A stretch of DNA of 64,000 nt from Tritrichomonas foetus (GCA_001839685.1 MLAK01000654.1:18735-82734); one strand, 5' to 3'; shown: positions 51,319 through 61,931, counted from the stretch's first letter. Notes: generated by a model not told the origin, from the sequence alone. Numbers and translations: made by a program.

Positions 51319-52008
51319 TTACGCAGCTTCATCGAAATCAACCAAAGTTGGGGACGCCGAAAAATTAATTCTGGGGGATTTAATCAAGTCCACATTTCGT
51401 TTATTCTTTGTTATTGCTGTCTGTGGCCTATTTCTGTTATAATTTGAAGTTTTAGCCAAATTTCCTCTCAAATTTGAACTTCGGGAATTTTTAACATCTG
51501 CGCCTTTTCGAGGAATGTAAGTTTGGCTCATTGATCTTCTATTCCCATTTTTAAAGGAGCCAGTTGCATTGAAATTTGCTTCATTCTGCTGAATTTGCTG
51601 AAGCTGCTGAATATTCTGTAGTGTTTGGCCTGTTTGATGCTGGTAAAGGAGGAGCTGCTGGGCATGGATGATTTGCTGTTGTTGTGGTTGCTGCTGAGCT
51701 TGTGTTCCAAGCACCAAATGCTGCATGTACGGCCTAAACTCGAAATCTTCATGCGGGATGTACATACAAGGATGATATGTCGATTCCATGTGCGTATTTT
51801 CGAGCTGCGAGCCATTTTTCCTTAGTTCTTTGACAGTAAACATCTTATTTCGTTTCTGTGGGGCCAATTTTAGGCGATAAAGATATCCTGGCGGCATATC
51901 TTGTGAAAAGCGTTCCCCTTTTTCGACTTTCGATTTTTTGCCCATAAGCGATGGAGTGAAATCCGGTGATGATAATTCCGATTGCGCCAATAAATCAAGA
52001 GATGACAT
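51319..52008 (-). CDS. Gln-rich hypothetical protein
   Basis: A 229-residue protein that I do not recognise. The N-terminal third is moderately complex (MPPGYLYRLKLAPQKRNKMF, then HPCMYIPHEDFEFRPYMQHL). A central Gln-rich block (QAQQQPQQQQIIHAQQLLLY and further Q runs) precedes a basic Ser/Asn/Arg-rich C-terminus. There is no membrane segment or known motif. Such composition suits a disordered adaptor or RNA/chromatin-associated protein, but this is not shown. The Gln tract uses mixed CAA/CAG codons, so it is not a simple recent expansion. Confidence 0.65.
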   Translation of the reverse strand: MSSLDLLAQSELSSPDFTPSLMGKKSKVEKGERFSQDMPPGYLYRLKLAPQKRNKMFTVKELRKNGSQLENTHMESTYHPCMYIPHEDFEFRPYMQHLVLGTQAQQQPQQQQIIHAQQLLLYQHQTGQTLQNIQQLQQIQQNEANFNATGSFKNGNRRSMSQTYIPRKGADVKNSRSSNLRGNLAKTSNYNRNRPQTAITKNKRNVDLIKSPRINFSASPTLVDFDEAA

Positions 52009-52556
52009 TCGTTTCTTTTGAATAATTTTTCGGAGTTTTGAAAAATATAATTATCAGAATAGCTTGAAAAAAGTATAATCGCTTTCAATTTCTTCTGAAG
52101 ACTCATAGAAAATAATTCTCAACAAATGATTTTTGATAAAATTCAGATATTTCTGAATTTATTTCGCAGCTTTTTTGGAAATTTAACGAAAGAGAGTATT
52201 CAAATTGGAAATATTTATATATTGGTAATTAATCGCTAATTTATTTTTTTAACTATTGAATAGAAATATATATAACATAATAAATAAAGTATTACACATA
52301 ATAAAGATAATAAACTGGTAGAGGTCGAGAAACAATAATTCTTTGAGTCAACGTTGACATCATCATGATATGCAAATTTCGCATATTTTGCAAATATATA
52401 GCCTCTTCACAAAAGATTGAGAAATAAGAATATTCACAGTTTTACGATATTGAAATATTAACCTGTATCTCAGAAAAGTTTTACATTTCAATAGGAAAAT
52501 TTGACAGAAGTAGACCAAATATAATAACAAAAAGTTATCGATACGTATTATTCGTG
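52009..52556. other. divergent intergenic region
   Basis: AT-rich region between the divergent Q-rich and VPS9-like genes; GAAAAGTTTT at about 52476. No gene seen. Confidence 0.5.
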
Positions 52557-54197
52557 ATGGATGAAATTTCCATCAACGATGCGATGACAGAATGGATTGC
52601 CTGCCATCCAGATTTAATCACATTCATCAAACTCGAGGACGCATATTCATACGACATCGAAATTCCAGTTCAGTTTAAATTGAGAAGAGCAACAATTCAC
52701 CACAAATCGTTCGTTCAAATATCAGAAGGTTTCCACAAAAGAGTTTTCGCACAGAAACCAAAGAAAACATCGCCACAAAAAATAAAAACAATAACAGTCG
52801 GAAATTCGTCACAAACAGCAGAAATCGTCCTTCCTCCGATATTGGATTATAAGCTTGCTTTTGTTCAATACAAAATCGAGAAACTTCAAGAGAAACAATT
52901 CGATATTTACGCAGAAAATGTTGCCGAACTTTTAACGTTTTACGGAAAAGATCTCATTCCGCTGAATATTATTTTTTCCTTTGATTTTGACTCATTTGAA
53001 AAGTTTTCATTCCAAAAGTCAAATAAACTCATTTCACTTATAAATTATGAACAAATGCTCGAAAATAGAAACATGCAAATTTTAACATCAATTTCCAAAA
53101 TAAACAAAACGATGCAAAGACAGATGATTACGAGAATAATAGATGGTATATCATCCATTTATAATGACGTACTTTCATACTTCCCTTTAAGCCCGCTCGA
53201 TTCGGAATTCGACAAATTTCTGTTTTCGCGTTTTTTTCCATTCAAAATTGAATATTCAACTCTTCTCAAAGATTTCTCACTTGATGATCCAGAAACTACT
53301 GTGACAAATATTCTTTCACTTGCATATAAAATGATTACATATTACCAGCTTGAAGAATCTCCAAGCGATTCAATTCTTTTTTTGCTGATTTTTCGATGTC
53401 TTTTCAACGACCTCTACAAAGAAGGGAAACTTCCATTCTTCATAAATGACTTTAAAGAAAAAGACTATTCAAATCTAGAACCAATTAATCACGAACCAAT
53501 TAATCGAGAACCAATTAATCACGATCTGAACATGAGTGCAAATGATGAAGGAAGTCTTCAAAATGAAAATTTTGAAATTCATGAGCGAGAAATTGAATGT
53601 AAAAACAGAAACAATTATAAAATTGATGAGCAAAAAGAAGAACCAATTTATCAAAACAACGGAAATGAAAACAAAAATCTCAAACAGAATGAAAAACAAT
53701 CAAAAAATGAACAATCTGTAAAAAATAAATATGAAATGTTCGATTTTATGCAAACTTTAACTTTCCGCCATCTTGAGCCACCTGAAGATTCTTCTCTTGC
53801 ATCTGAATACAACTTGGATTCAGTTGTTAGCGCCACAATTTCAAATGATCTACGCTTCCGCAAAGCAATTTCTGCATTACATTCTATCCAATTTTCAACT
53901 AATCCACTTGACGCCTTAAACTGTGTTCGAAATTGTCTTCGTGCACTTGAATCTTCGGCTTCAGATTTCTTTCCAGGCTTGCCTCCAGAATGCATGATTG
54001 CTTTCGACAAGGTTTTCGCGCTTCTTCTACTCGCCGTTACAGGAAGTGGAGTTTCTGAACTTGAAGTATATGCAGATTTTACGACAACATGTTTACCGGA
54101 AAGACTTCTTTCTTTACCTTTTCAATTTGCACTGACGAAGCTTGGTGCAGTGAAAAAACACGTTCGAGCTTTAATGAATGAAAAGAAAATCCGCTGA
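52557..54197 (+). CDS. VPS9-domain-like protein (putative Rab5-type GEF)
   Basis: A 546-residue protein; the start is the ATG at 52557. The middle (residues ~190-300) is helical (SIYNDVLSYFPLSPLDSEFD, then LSLAYKMITYYQLEESPSDS), followed by a ~110-residue polar linker with a small tandem repeat (EPINHEPINREPINH). The C-terminal ~120 residues resemble a VPS9 core: FRKAISALHSIQFSTNPLDA, LNCVRNCLRALESS and then a helix ending near LLSLPFQFALTKLG. VPS9 domains activate Rab5-like GTPases in endocytosis. The catalytic Asp/Tyr pair of VPS9 cannot be assigned with confidence and the domain is split by the insertion, so the name is tentative. Confidence 0.4.
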   Translation: MDEISINDAMTEWIACHPDLITFIKLEDAYSYDIEIPVQFKLRRATIHHKSFVQISEGFHKRVFAQKPKKTSPQKIKTITVGNSSQTAEIVLPPILDYKLAFVQYKIEKLQEKQFDIYAENVAELLTFYGKDLIPLNIIFSFDFDSFEKFSFQKSNKLISLINYEQMLENRNMQILTSISKINKTMQRQMITRIIDGISSIYNDVLSYFPLSPLDSEFDKFLFSRFFPFKIEYSTLLKDFSLDDPETTVTNILSLAYKMITYYQLEESPSDSILFLLIFRCLFNDLYKEGKLPFFINDFKEKDYSNLEPINHEPINREPINHDLNMSANDEGSLQNENFEIHEREIECKNRNNYKIDEQKEEPIYQNNGNENKNLKQNEKQSKNEQSVKNKYEMFDFMQTLTFRHLEPPEDSSLASEYNLDSVVSATISNDLRFRKAISALHSIQFSTNPLDALNCVRNCLRALESSASDFFPGLPPECMIAFDKVFALLLLAVTGSGVSELEVYADFTTTCLPERLLSLPFQFALTKLGAVKKHVRALMNEKKIR

Positions 54198-54582
54198 AAG
54201 AATGCAAAGTTTACTTTTTTTTCATTTCAATTTTTATTTTGCAGAAGAAACATTTAAAAAGATGGTTATACTAGTGTTGAAGATAAAGAGTGATTGTAGC
54301 GTTTACATAATAATATATATAGAATAATTTCGCTTTGTTATTAATAAATAATTGTTTGTATTTTAATTATAAGAAATTTTCTATTGGAGCTTTTTTCCCC
54401 GTTTTATATTTTTTACTTTAATGCTCATTTTGGATGAAATCAGTCTTTACCACATCAAAGAGAATTCATGCTTATTTAGGTTGAAAACTGGCAAAAATTT
54501 TTGGAGAAAGCATTCGAGGTGAAATTGAATAATCATTGAAAAAGTTAAAAAGGTTTCATTGAAATTTGTGCAAACTTTGCAA
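54198..54582. other. intergenic spacer
   Basis: AT-rich spacer with the promoter of the BspA-like gene (AAAAAGTTAAAAAGGTTTCATT near 54540-54560). No gene seen. Confidence 0.4.
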
Positions 54583-57373
54583 ATGTGTGTCTTTCTGCTT
54601 TTCTTGAAAATAATAAGCTCCATTACTTTTGAAAGTGGAAATTTCATGTATACTACTATTAGTGAAAATGAAGTATCACTGACAAAATTTATATCTGAAA
54701 ACGAGATAAATATCATATCAATTCCTAAAGAAGTAAAATTTGAAAACAAAACATACTCAATCATTTCAATAGGTGAAAGAGCTTTTGATCGTTTACTTTT
54801 TTCTTTCGAAATCGAAATTCCAAATTCCATCCAACGAATTGAAAAAAGAGCTTTTCAATTTTGTGAAAAACTAGAAGGATCATTAATACTACCTGATTCA
54901 ATTACATTTATTGGTGAATATGCATTTTATTCATGTTTTTCTTTGAATGGCGAATTGAAATTGCCAAAAGGCTTGAAAACAATTGAAAAAGGTACTTTTA
55001 TGTATTGTGGATTTTCTGGGTCTTTAATTCTTCCAACAAAATTGGAGTTAATTAAAAAAGGTGCTTTTGAATGGTGCAAATTTGATGGTATTTTGAATTT
55101 AACTTCATCAAAATCGCTTGAAAAAATTTCAGAGACCGCTTTTTGGTGCTGTTCTCAATTTTCAGGTGATTTAATTCTTCCATCCACACTTAAAAAAATT
55201 GGATGGCGTGCATTTTATCATTGCTCTGGGTTTTCAAATGTCTTTTATGAAGGACTCAAAAATTTAAATGATGATTCTGATTCTGAGGTTTTTCGAGGAT
55301 GCAATTTTCACAATATTTATGTTAGTTCTGCTTATGAAGATGACATTTTTTGTGATTTGGTTGCAATTAACAATAAGAGTGACATTTTAATTGACAATTT
55401 TTATTATCGAATCAATAAAAATGATTCAAAATCAACAAAAACTAATTCTAATATTGCTTGTGTAATTAGCTATTCAAATACTTGTGATTTTAGTAGTTCT
55501 ATAATTATAAAAGAGCAAATATTGGTAAATGAAACAAATATTTCTGTGATTTCCATTGGTGAAATTGCTTTTTCTTATTCAAAGTTCACAGGAAATCTTA
55601 TTATTCCATCAACAATAAAAACAATTAAAGAAAGAGCTTTTTATCATTGTGAAGGAATAATTGGACAGCTTATTTTACCTAATGGCATTGAAAAAAATCG
55701 GGGATTACGCGTTCTATCATTGTTCTTCATTCAATGGATCTTTAGAAATACCAAATTCTATTAGCAATATTGGCGAATAATCTTTTTCTGAATGCTCTTC
55801 ATTAAACGGAAAATTAACTTTACCTAATGCGTTACATCAAATTGAAGATGGAGTTTTCAAAAATTGCTGTTTTGAAGGAAATTTAATAGTTCCAAAAACA
55901 GTTGTTTCGATTGGAAAAGAATCTTTTCAGGCTTGTCGATTTAATGGTGAATTGAAATTATCTTCATCTCTTCTATTTATTAAAGAAAATGCTTTTTCAC
56001 GGTGTTCATTTTTCACTGGGACATTAAAATTACCCAAAACTTTGCTAGAAATAAAATCAGGTGCTTTTCAATTTTGCTTTGGGTTCAAAAAAATAATTTT
56101 TGAAGGATCCATTAATATAAATAGAGAATCATCAACTGATGCTTTTGGCAACTGTAATATAAGAAATATTTTTGTTGTAAGTGAATTTGATGACGTAACA
56201 TTTTGTGGATTAATCGCAATTAAAGAATCAATTGATATTCTTGATAATGATATCTATTACAGAATTAATTTGGAGTCAAAGAATGCATCTGTCATTAGTT
56301 ACAATGATCAAATTGATCTAATGAATGATATTATAATTGCCGATTCTATTTATGATGCAAATAATATCTCTTATTCTGTAGATACTATTGGAGATTCTGC
56401 ATTTTCTCATTCACCAATTCATGGAAAGTTATCTTTACCTAATTCTATTCTTTATATTAACGATTTTGCATTTAGTTACTGTGATGAAATAAAGGGATCC
56501 TTAATTTTACCAATAAAATTGAAAAGAATTGGTAAAAATGCTTTTGAATATTGTTCAAAGTTGAATGGATCCTTGAATCTTCCGGATTCAATTGTAGAAA
56601 TAGGTGAATTTGCCTTTTCTTCATGTTTTGGATTTGAAGGATCTCTAAAATTGCCAAATTCATTGAAAGTTGTTACAAAGAATTTGTTTTATTATTGCTC
56701 ATTTACTGGATCATTGATTATTCCAGATTCTGTTCAAATCATAGAAAGCAATGCTTTTGAGTGGTGCAAATTCAATGGAACACTTACACTTTCTCAATCA
56801 TTGCAAGAAATCCACAAGTCAGCTTTTTGGTGTTGTTCAGATTTCATTGGATCATTAACACTTCCAAACACTTTGAAAGTGATTGGAAGTTTTGCTTTTC
56901 TTTCATGCTCTGGTTTTAATTCAACTTTAATTCTTCCTTCCTCACTAACAAGAATAGGAACCAATGCTTTCGAGAGATGTAGAATGATAGATGCAGTTCA
57001 ATTTTTAGGAAATAGAGAACCCGAAATTGGAGATGGCATATTTCATTTAACAAATATTTCAACAATTTATGTAACATCATCATATAAAGAAAAAACTTTT
57101 GCTGGAATTCCTATAGAAGTCATAGAATATGATTTTTCTGAAGTGGATTCAGAAAATTCGACAGAACACGAAGATGAAGTCGAAACATCAAATCCAGGAA
57201 ATACTGAAAATGAATCTGAAGCTGGTGGCACAATTGATATTATCATTGGCGTTTCTGTTGCTGTAGCTTCCCTAGCAATCATTAGCACAGCTGTTAGTAT
57301 CTTACTCTGTGTTTATAAAAAGAAGCACTCAAACGCTGATCAATTGGTCGACATTTCAGAAGTGCTTTTATGA
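54583..57373 (+). pseudogene. BspA-like leucine-rich-repeat surface protein, broken by frameshift and stop
   Basis: The gene opens at the ATG 54583 with a signal peptide (MCVFLLFLKIISSITF), then LRR_5/BspA repeats of about 23 residues of the type IG..AF..C..L.G.L.LP..L..I, and ends with a membrane helix (IIIGVSVAVASLAIISTAVS) and a short tail (YKKKHSNADQLVDISEVLL). The repeats stay in phase until a run of seven A at 55691-55697, where one extra base shifts the frame and the first part stops at 55764. The repeat pattern resumes in the next frame (GDYAFYHCSSFNGSLEIPNS), where a TAA at 55778-55780 replaces an expected aromatic codon (GE*SFSEC). After it the frame is open to 57373. BspA-like proteins are a large trichomonad surface family linked to host-cell contact. 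Two independent lesions point to a pseudogene. Confidence 0.85.
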
Positions 57374-58363
57374 GTTAACCAAAAGTATGTGAAATCACTC
57401 CTTATTTATAACTCTTTTGAAATTTTTGTGTCATGAATAGAGAAAGTAAAAATATCAATCAATTTTGACATATTATAATTTTTTAATGAAATCTCATGTT
57501 AGCATTCAAAAATTAGTTATTGTAAAATTAATCAACTATGTAAATACTTATTGAAAGAAGAAGAGATGGAGAAAATAATGATTCCAAGTTTTTGAGTGAT
57601 TATTCAATTTATTCATTAGTAAACAATTTTCTCTCTTTAAACTTTTGTCAGACTGCTTGAAAAAGTTTCTCATTTCATTTTTTGCCTGAATTATAATGTG
57701 AACATTGAAGGTAAAATGAAAGGTCAAACTACCTAAATGTGCTCACGGTAATGTTTGTCACACTTTTTTATGTTTAGTAATAAAAAGTAATCAAAAAGTT
57801 ATCTGAAGTTTTATTCCAAAGTAATCTAATTCACCTTTAGAATTGACCAAACTTGGTTATCTTGATCAAGAATGTGCATAATGAAGAGGGATTTCTCTAT
57901 TAAATCAATTTATAGAAGTTTTTACATTACTTCCAAAAAATAAGCTAGAAATTCATTTTTCATCATTAGAATTGACCATAAATTGTAATCTTTTTTTTCA
58001 AGTTTGGTCATCAACTATATAGAGGTTGATGAAGATTAAAATTAAGATAGAATTTCGATTGGGTTTGAATTCGATGAGAAAATAATCAAACAATGTATTT
58101 GAATGACGATGAAAGAATTAAGTATGTAAATGGCTGAACAACTAATCTTTTTGAATGATGAAATGACGATATAACTCAAGATTTTACGAAACAATGATTT
58201 CTGAAAAATAGGCTTATGAAATTCGATGAACGATAATTTTTTTGTATTAAGTGTTCATTAATTCAATATATATAGCCAGATAAAGATAGAATCAGAAAAT
58301 ATTTTTTGAATACGATTCTCTTCTCTCACTTCACTTCACCAGTAATTCATTTTTTAAAACCCT
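57374..58363. other. intergenic region
   Basis: About 1 kb, AT-rich. An orphan GAAAAAGTTT at 57659-57668 is followed by TCATTT but by no open frame. AATGAAAGGTCAAA near 57716 resembles the core of the shared promoter block. The flavodoxin promoter is at the end. Confidence 0.45.
58326..58352 (+). promoter_or_regulatory. initiator cluster of flavodoxin gene
   Basis: Three initiator matches, TCACTT (A at 58328), TCACTT (A at 58333) and TCATTT (A at 58349), lie 36 to 15 bases before the ATG at 58364. Confidence 0.5.
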
Positions 58364-58840
58364 ATGAAAGCTCTCATCTGCTACTACTCTCGCACAGGTG
58401 TCACACTCAAAGCTGCTGAAAAGATCAAAGAAATCACAGGCGCCGAACTCTACGAAATGAAACCAGTCAATCCTTATCCAACAAATTATCTCTACTGCTG
58501 TTATGTTTCGAAGAAGGAGCAATATTGGCAAACACCAATAGAATTCTCAGAATTACCGAACATCGATGATTACGATACAATCTTCATCGGATTTCCAATC
58601 TGGTGCTGGCAAACGCCACAGCACATTCTTTGCTTCCTTGAGAAACTCAACCTCACAGGAAAACGAATTATTCCATTCTCAACCAGCGGAAATACAGACA
58701 TCGCTTACAGCGTTGAGGAGATCAAAAAGAAATGCCCAGAATCAGAAGTTACAGATGGATGCTCTCTCAAGTATAGAGCGATTGATTCATGTGAGACTCC
58801 AATTCGTGAATGGCTCCAAAAGCTTAAGGTAATAGAATAA
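58364..58840 (+). CDS. flavodoxin-like FMN protein
   Basis: A 158-residue single-domain flavodoxin fold. The FMN phosphate loop is YYSRTGVTLKAAE near residues 7-19, followed by the second strand and loop DTIFIGFPIWCWQTPQHI near residues 70-87, and RIIPFSTSGNTDIAYSVEEI in the last third. This arrangement is that of the short Flavodoxin_4-type proteins common in anaerobic bacteria and archaea, so an ancient lateral transfer into an anaerobic protist is plausible. It may donate electrons or reduce quinones or O2; the partner is unknown. Codon use favours C-ending codons more than the neighbouring genes, suggesting high expression. The start ATG is preceded by three initiator-like motifs. Confidence 0.85.
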   Translation: MKALICYYSRTGVTLKAAEKIKEITGAELYEMKPVNPYPTNYLYCCYVSKKEQYWQTPIEFSELPNIDDYDTIFIGFPIWCWQTPQHILCFLEKLNLTGKRIIPFSTSGNTDIAYSVEEIKKKCPESEVTDGCSLKYRAIDSCETPIREWLQKLKVIE

Positions 58841-59451
58841 AATTATGACCGAATCAAAATTTTATTTTTTTTTTTCTTTTGACTAAATTGATAGGCTCAC
58901 AATGTGGTTATATTTTAGATTTTGAGTCAATGTAGCACTTGTAATTACAAATACCAGTGAATTCACTAAACGTATTTATTCATTTTCGCCTTATCTTTTG
59001 GTTTCTCCGAAGTTGAATGTAAGACAAGCTTATAATCGTGAATTAATGTTCCATATTAGTGATTTGACTTTAAATAGATTACTTTTAGTCTAATAGAGTG
59101 ACACAAAAGTCATCGTTCTGTTTTATACAATCAAAAAAGGCTACATTTCCAAGAATTTTGATCAATGTAATTATTATTTTCACAGTCTATTCCTCAAACA
59201 AGTTTAGTCTAAAACGTAAGATCTATAAAGATGAACAAAGAAGAAAATACAATTTTTGATATATTGCCTTCTTCAGACATTACAATTATACTACTACTAC
59301 TATTCATAAACTCCAATAATGTTTGTAATGTTTTTGAACAAGAAAGAGACAGCAATAGCGATTGAAACATTCAATGATATTTGTGAATATGATTTTTTAT
59401 TCAAAGAGTATCTACTATACCCAAAGGGTTGGTTCATTTGGAAGTTTCCAA
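58841..59451. other. 3'-3' intergenic spacer
   Basis: AT-rich, with a short T run after the flavodoxin stop. A forward frame at 59319-59537 overlaps the 3' end of the GTPase gene and is not supported. Confidence 0.5.
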
Positions 59452-61482
59452 TTAGTGTACAGCAAGAATTATTGGATTTGGTACTGGTGTTTCACCATAA
59501 TAGTTTCCATTTCCACCTGGGGGAGGAGGGCTCTTAATGCACATGATCGTAGTTCCGTCCAAAAAGGTGAAATTTCCACCAAGTTTAATTGTTAATTCAC
59601 GAACGTAGTGTTCATTCTTGTGACTTGTCCTAAGACTATACCAATAGGATCTTGTCCAATGACCTTTCTTGGTTATAACAGAATTTAGATGGATGCTTAA
59701 TGCCATTTTTTCGAAATTAAAATCATAACCAACGTTTTTCTCATGAACATGGCAAGAGCTATAGTCACCATCGGTAATGAAGTATTTATGTGATCGCTTA
59801 ACAACAGATATATTGGGTATTATTACATGGTCATTCTTGTCAACTTGAAATTCAATGAATTTTTGATCATGCCATAATCTCACAGTGGATCCTTTTTGAC
59901 CAGCTTTTCTGGCTTGAAGAACTGTTTTTGGAAGAACTTTTTCAACTTGCTTTGTTAACTCACCTTTGGCAAAAAGTTCATTTTGCATCGAAATTTGTTT
60001 GACAAGGTTTTCTATTGCTTTATTTTCAATGAATGATGGCCAATATTTTTCAAAACAGTGATTTAATTCATTCACCAAGTTTGCAGCATTAACATGAACA
60101 AATTTGGAAATATCAAAGTTAAGAACATTCCCTTCATTCAGACTCAGAATTTGGGTAAGAATTTTTTGATTCATTACTTCAAGTGAGTAATGTGATGCCT
60201 CTTCAATAATGCGCGTAGAGTCTCCTTTTTTATGAATCATTTCAAAAATTCGTATTTTTTCAAAGTAGTTGGGAATGGTGGATTTGATTTCTTTAAATAA
60301 ATCTGGGAAATTGGAAATACAATTCGGCTGCTGTTGATTAACTTCTGATTCGAACATGTTTTCAATTTTTTTTATTGCATCATCATAAAGTTGGTTAATA
60401 TCCATTGATATGAATTCTTGATATGGCTTTTGAATGATTTCTTTTTCGAGATTGTTGGTTTCTCTTAGAATAATCGATTTCAACAGTTTATTTAACAGAT
60501 ATTTTGTTAACATTACATCAAATGGAAGAATATCATCCAAATTTGAATTATTTAAAATTGCTAACGTTAGGTTTGCGATACTTAATACAGCTTCACTATC
60601 AATGAATGCTAATTTCATCGCGATTTCGAAAATGAAGAATACATAATCACGCATGGATTCATGAAAGTTTTCAGTGATATTCCAATCAGGTTGGACAAAC
60701 AGCTTAAGCATTGATTCATTAAAATTAGTTCCTTTACTTGTGATTCGTCCAAGAAATTTTTCCGTTAATCGATTATCTTGATCTTTTCGAAGGGTTTCAT
60801 AAAAATCAAATTTAGACAGAGATTCTGTGTTCAATTTTTCGAAATCGTCTGGATTAAGTTCATCAACAATTTCTCGAAACATGATAACTGCTGCTTTATT
60901 CAATTGAATATCTTCTGTTTGAAGTTCTTTTGAAAATTGCATAACATTTTCATAATATTGTCTCGATGAATCACTTGGATTCTTTGATACAAATGTTATC
61001 ACAGAAGATATTTGAACTAATAATGCTAATGCATTATTTAATCCATTAGTTGTTTTATCAATGCTTCCGGTTCCTTCACAATTAATTAAGAAAATATCTC
61101 GGTTGTTGATTTTTTCTTGAATGATTTGTGGAATGTTTTCGTGTGATTCATCAGTGTTACTAAAATCAGGATTGAGGGTGTTGAATCGTTCATCATCAAA
61201 AAGTTGAAAGACTGAATCAAATTCATGGAATGAAAGTGGTCCATATCCTGAAATACCTTCAGTGCATGCTTGGAAGCCACCTTGGGCATTAAAAGGTTCA
61301 GTTAGTTTGGTTTTTCCTTTGATAAGATAATTCAATCTTGATGATTTTCCTGATCGAGTTTCTCCAATAAATGTCACAATAAATGGATTTTTGGATTCTT
61401 TGAGCTTTTCAAGAAATTGATCTGATAGCTCAATCTTCCCATCTTCTTTGAAATTTACAACTTTAAATACTTCTTCACTCAT
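59452..61482 (-). CDS. GBP/atlastin-like large GTPase with unusual C-terminal domain
   Basis: A 676-residue protein from the ATG at 61482; the codon at 61512 is GTG and initiator-like TCATTT and TCATTA lie between. The GTPase domain shows the P-loop GETRSGKSS (40-48), a switch Thr in QACTEGISGYG (T74), and NCEGTG (134-139) in place of the DxEG G3 motif. The guanine-specifying RD of GBPs appears as FREI (R203, E204), so nucleotide specificity may differ. A helical middle follows (about 220-550). Instead of a coiled coil or membrane anchor, the last ~125 residues look beta-rich (VRLWHDQKFIEFQVDKNDHV to ELTIKLGGNFTFLDGTTIM), ending in a Pro/Gly tail. GBP-like proteins remodel membranes; the role here is unknown. 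Confidence 0.72.
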   Translation of the reverse strand: MSEEVFKVVNFKEDGKIELSDQFLEKLKESKNPFIVTFIGETRSGKSSRLNYLIKGKTKLTEPFNAQGGFQACTEGISGYGPLSFHEFDSVFQLFDDERFNTLNPDFSNTDESHENIPQIIQEKINNRDIFLINCEGTGSIDKTTNGLNNALALLVQISSVITFVSKNPSDSSRQYYENVMQFSKELQTEDIQLNKAAVIMFREIVDELNPDDFEKLNTESLSKFDFYETLRKDQDNRLTEKFLGRITSKGTNFNESMLKLFVQPDWNITENFHESMRDYVFFIFEIAMKLAFIDSEAVLSIANLTLAILNNSNLDDILPFDVMLTKYLLNKLLKSIILRETNNLEKEIIQKPYQEFISMDINQLYDDAIKKIENMFESEVNQQQPNCISNFPDLFKEIKSTIPNYFEKIRIFEMIHKKGDSTRIIEEASHYSLEVMNQKILTQILSLNEGNVLNFDISKFVHVNAANLVNELNHCFEKYWPSFIENKAIENLVKQISMQNELFAKGELTKQVEKVLPKTVLQARKAGQKGSTVRLWHDQKFIEFQVDKNDHVIIPNISVVKRSHKYFITDGDYSSCHVHEKNVGYDFNFEKMALSIHLNSVITKKGHWTRSYWYSLRTSHKNEHYVRELTIKLGGNFTFLDGTTIMCIKSPPPPGGNGNYYGETPVPNPIILAVH

Positions 61483-61931
61483 TGCTCCAAGATAATGAAA
61501 AAATGAAGTCACAAAGTTTTTTTAATGATGATATCATCTATTTTTAAATAGATTTTTAAATAGATGGCATATTTTAATATTGAATAGATAAAACGTGACA
61601 AGGTACCTTCGAAAACTTTTCGGCAAATTGACTTTTCATTTGACCTTAAATGTGACGTAAGATTTGCTTTTTTTTGTCAATTAACTGTTGTCTGCCAGGT
61701 TGGGTTGCATCCACATTAGACAATTATTGAAAAGATAAGGAAAAATTATGGGGAATCAAAAGAATAATTAGGCCTCAACAAAAGATGCCCGAATTCCAAA
61801 CTTGTTCTTTATAATATGATAAGATTTTTTGGAATTTGGACAAAAGTGACTAAACAGATTTTATTCAAAAAGTCACCATACCAGAAAAGTGACATATTTT
61901 GGAAGATTTCGGTTTTCCATTAAATGATGAA
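61483..61931. other. divergent intergenic region
   Basis: 450-base promoter region of the GTPase (reverse) and protease (forward) genes. It holds the shared block at 61613-61655. Confidence 0.5.
61613..61655 (-). promoter_or_regulatory. 43-base block shared with 50432-50474 (copy upstream of GTPase gene)
   Basis: Contains the same 26-base core (61628-61653) beginning TTGACTTTTCATTTGACCTT, about 130-170 bases upstream of the reverse ATG at 61482, in the same orientation relative to the gene as the other copy. Confidence 0.5.

Noticed and set aside
51017..51341. Reverse frames rich in Val, Cys and Leu (73-86 codons)
   Set aside because: They are translations of the CAAA/CAATAAA repeat.
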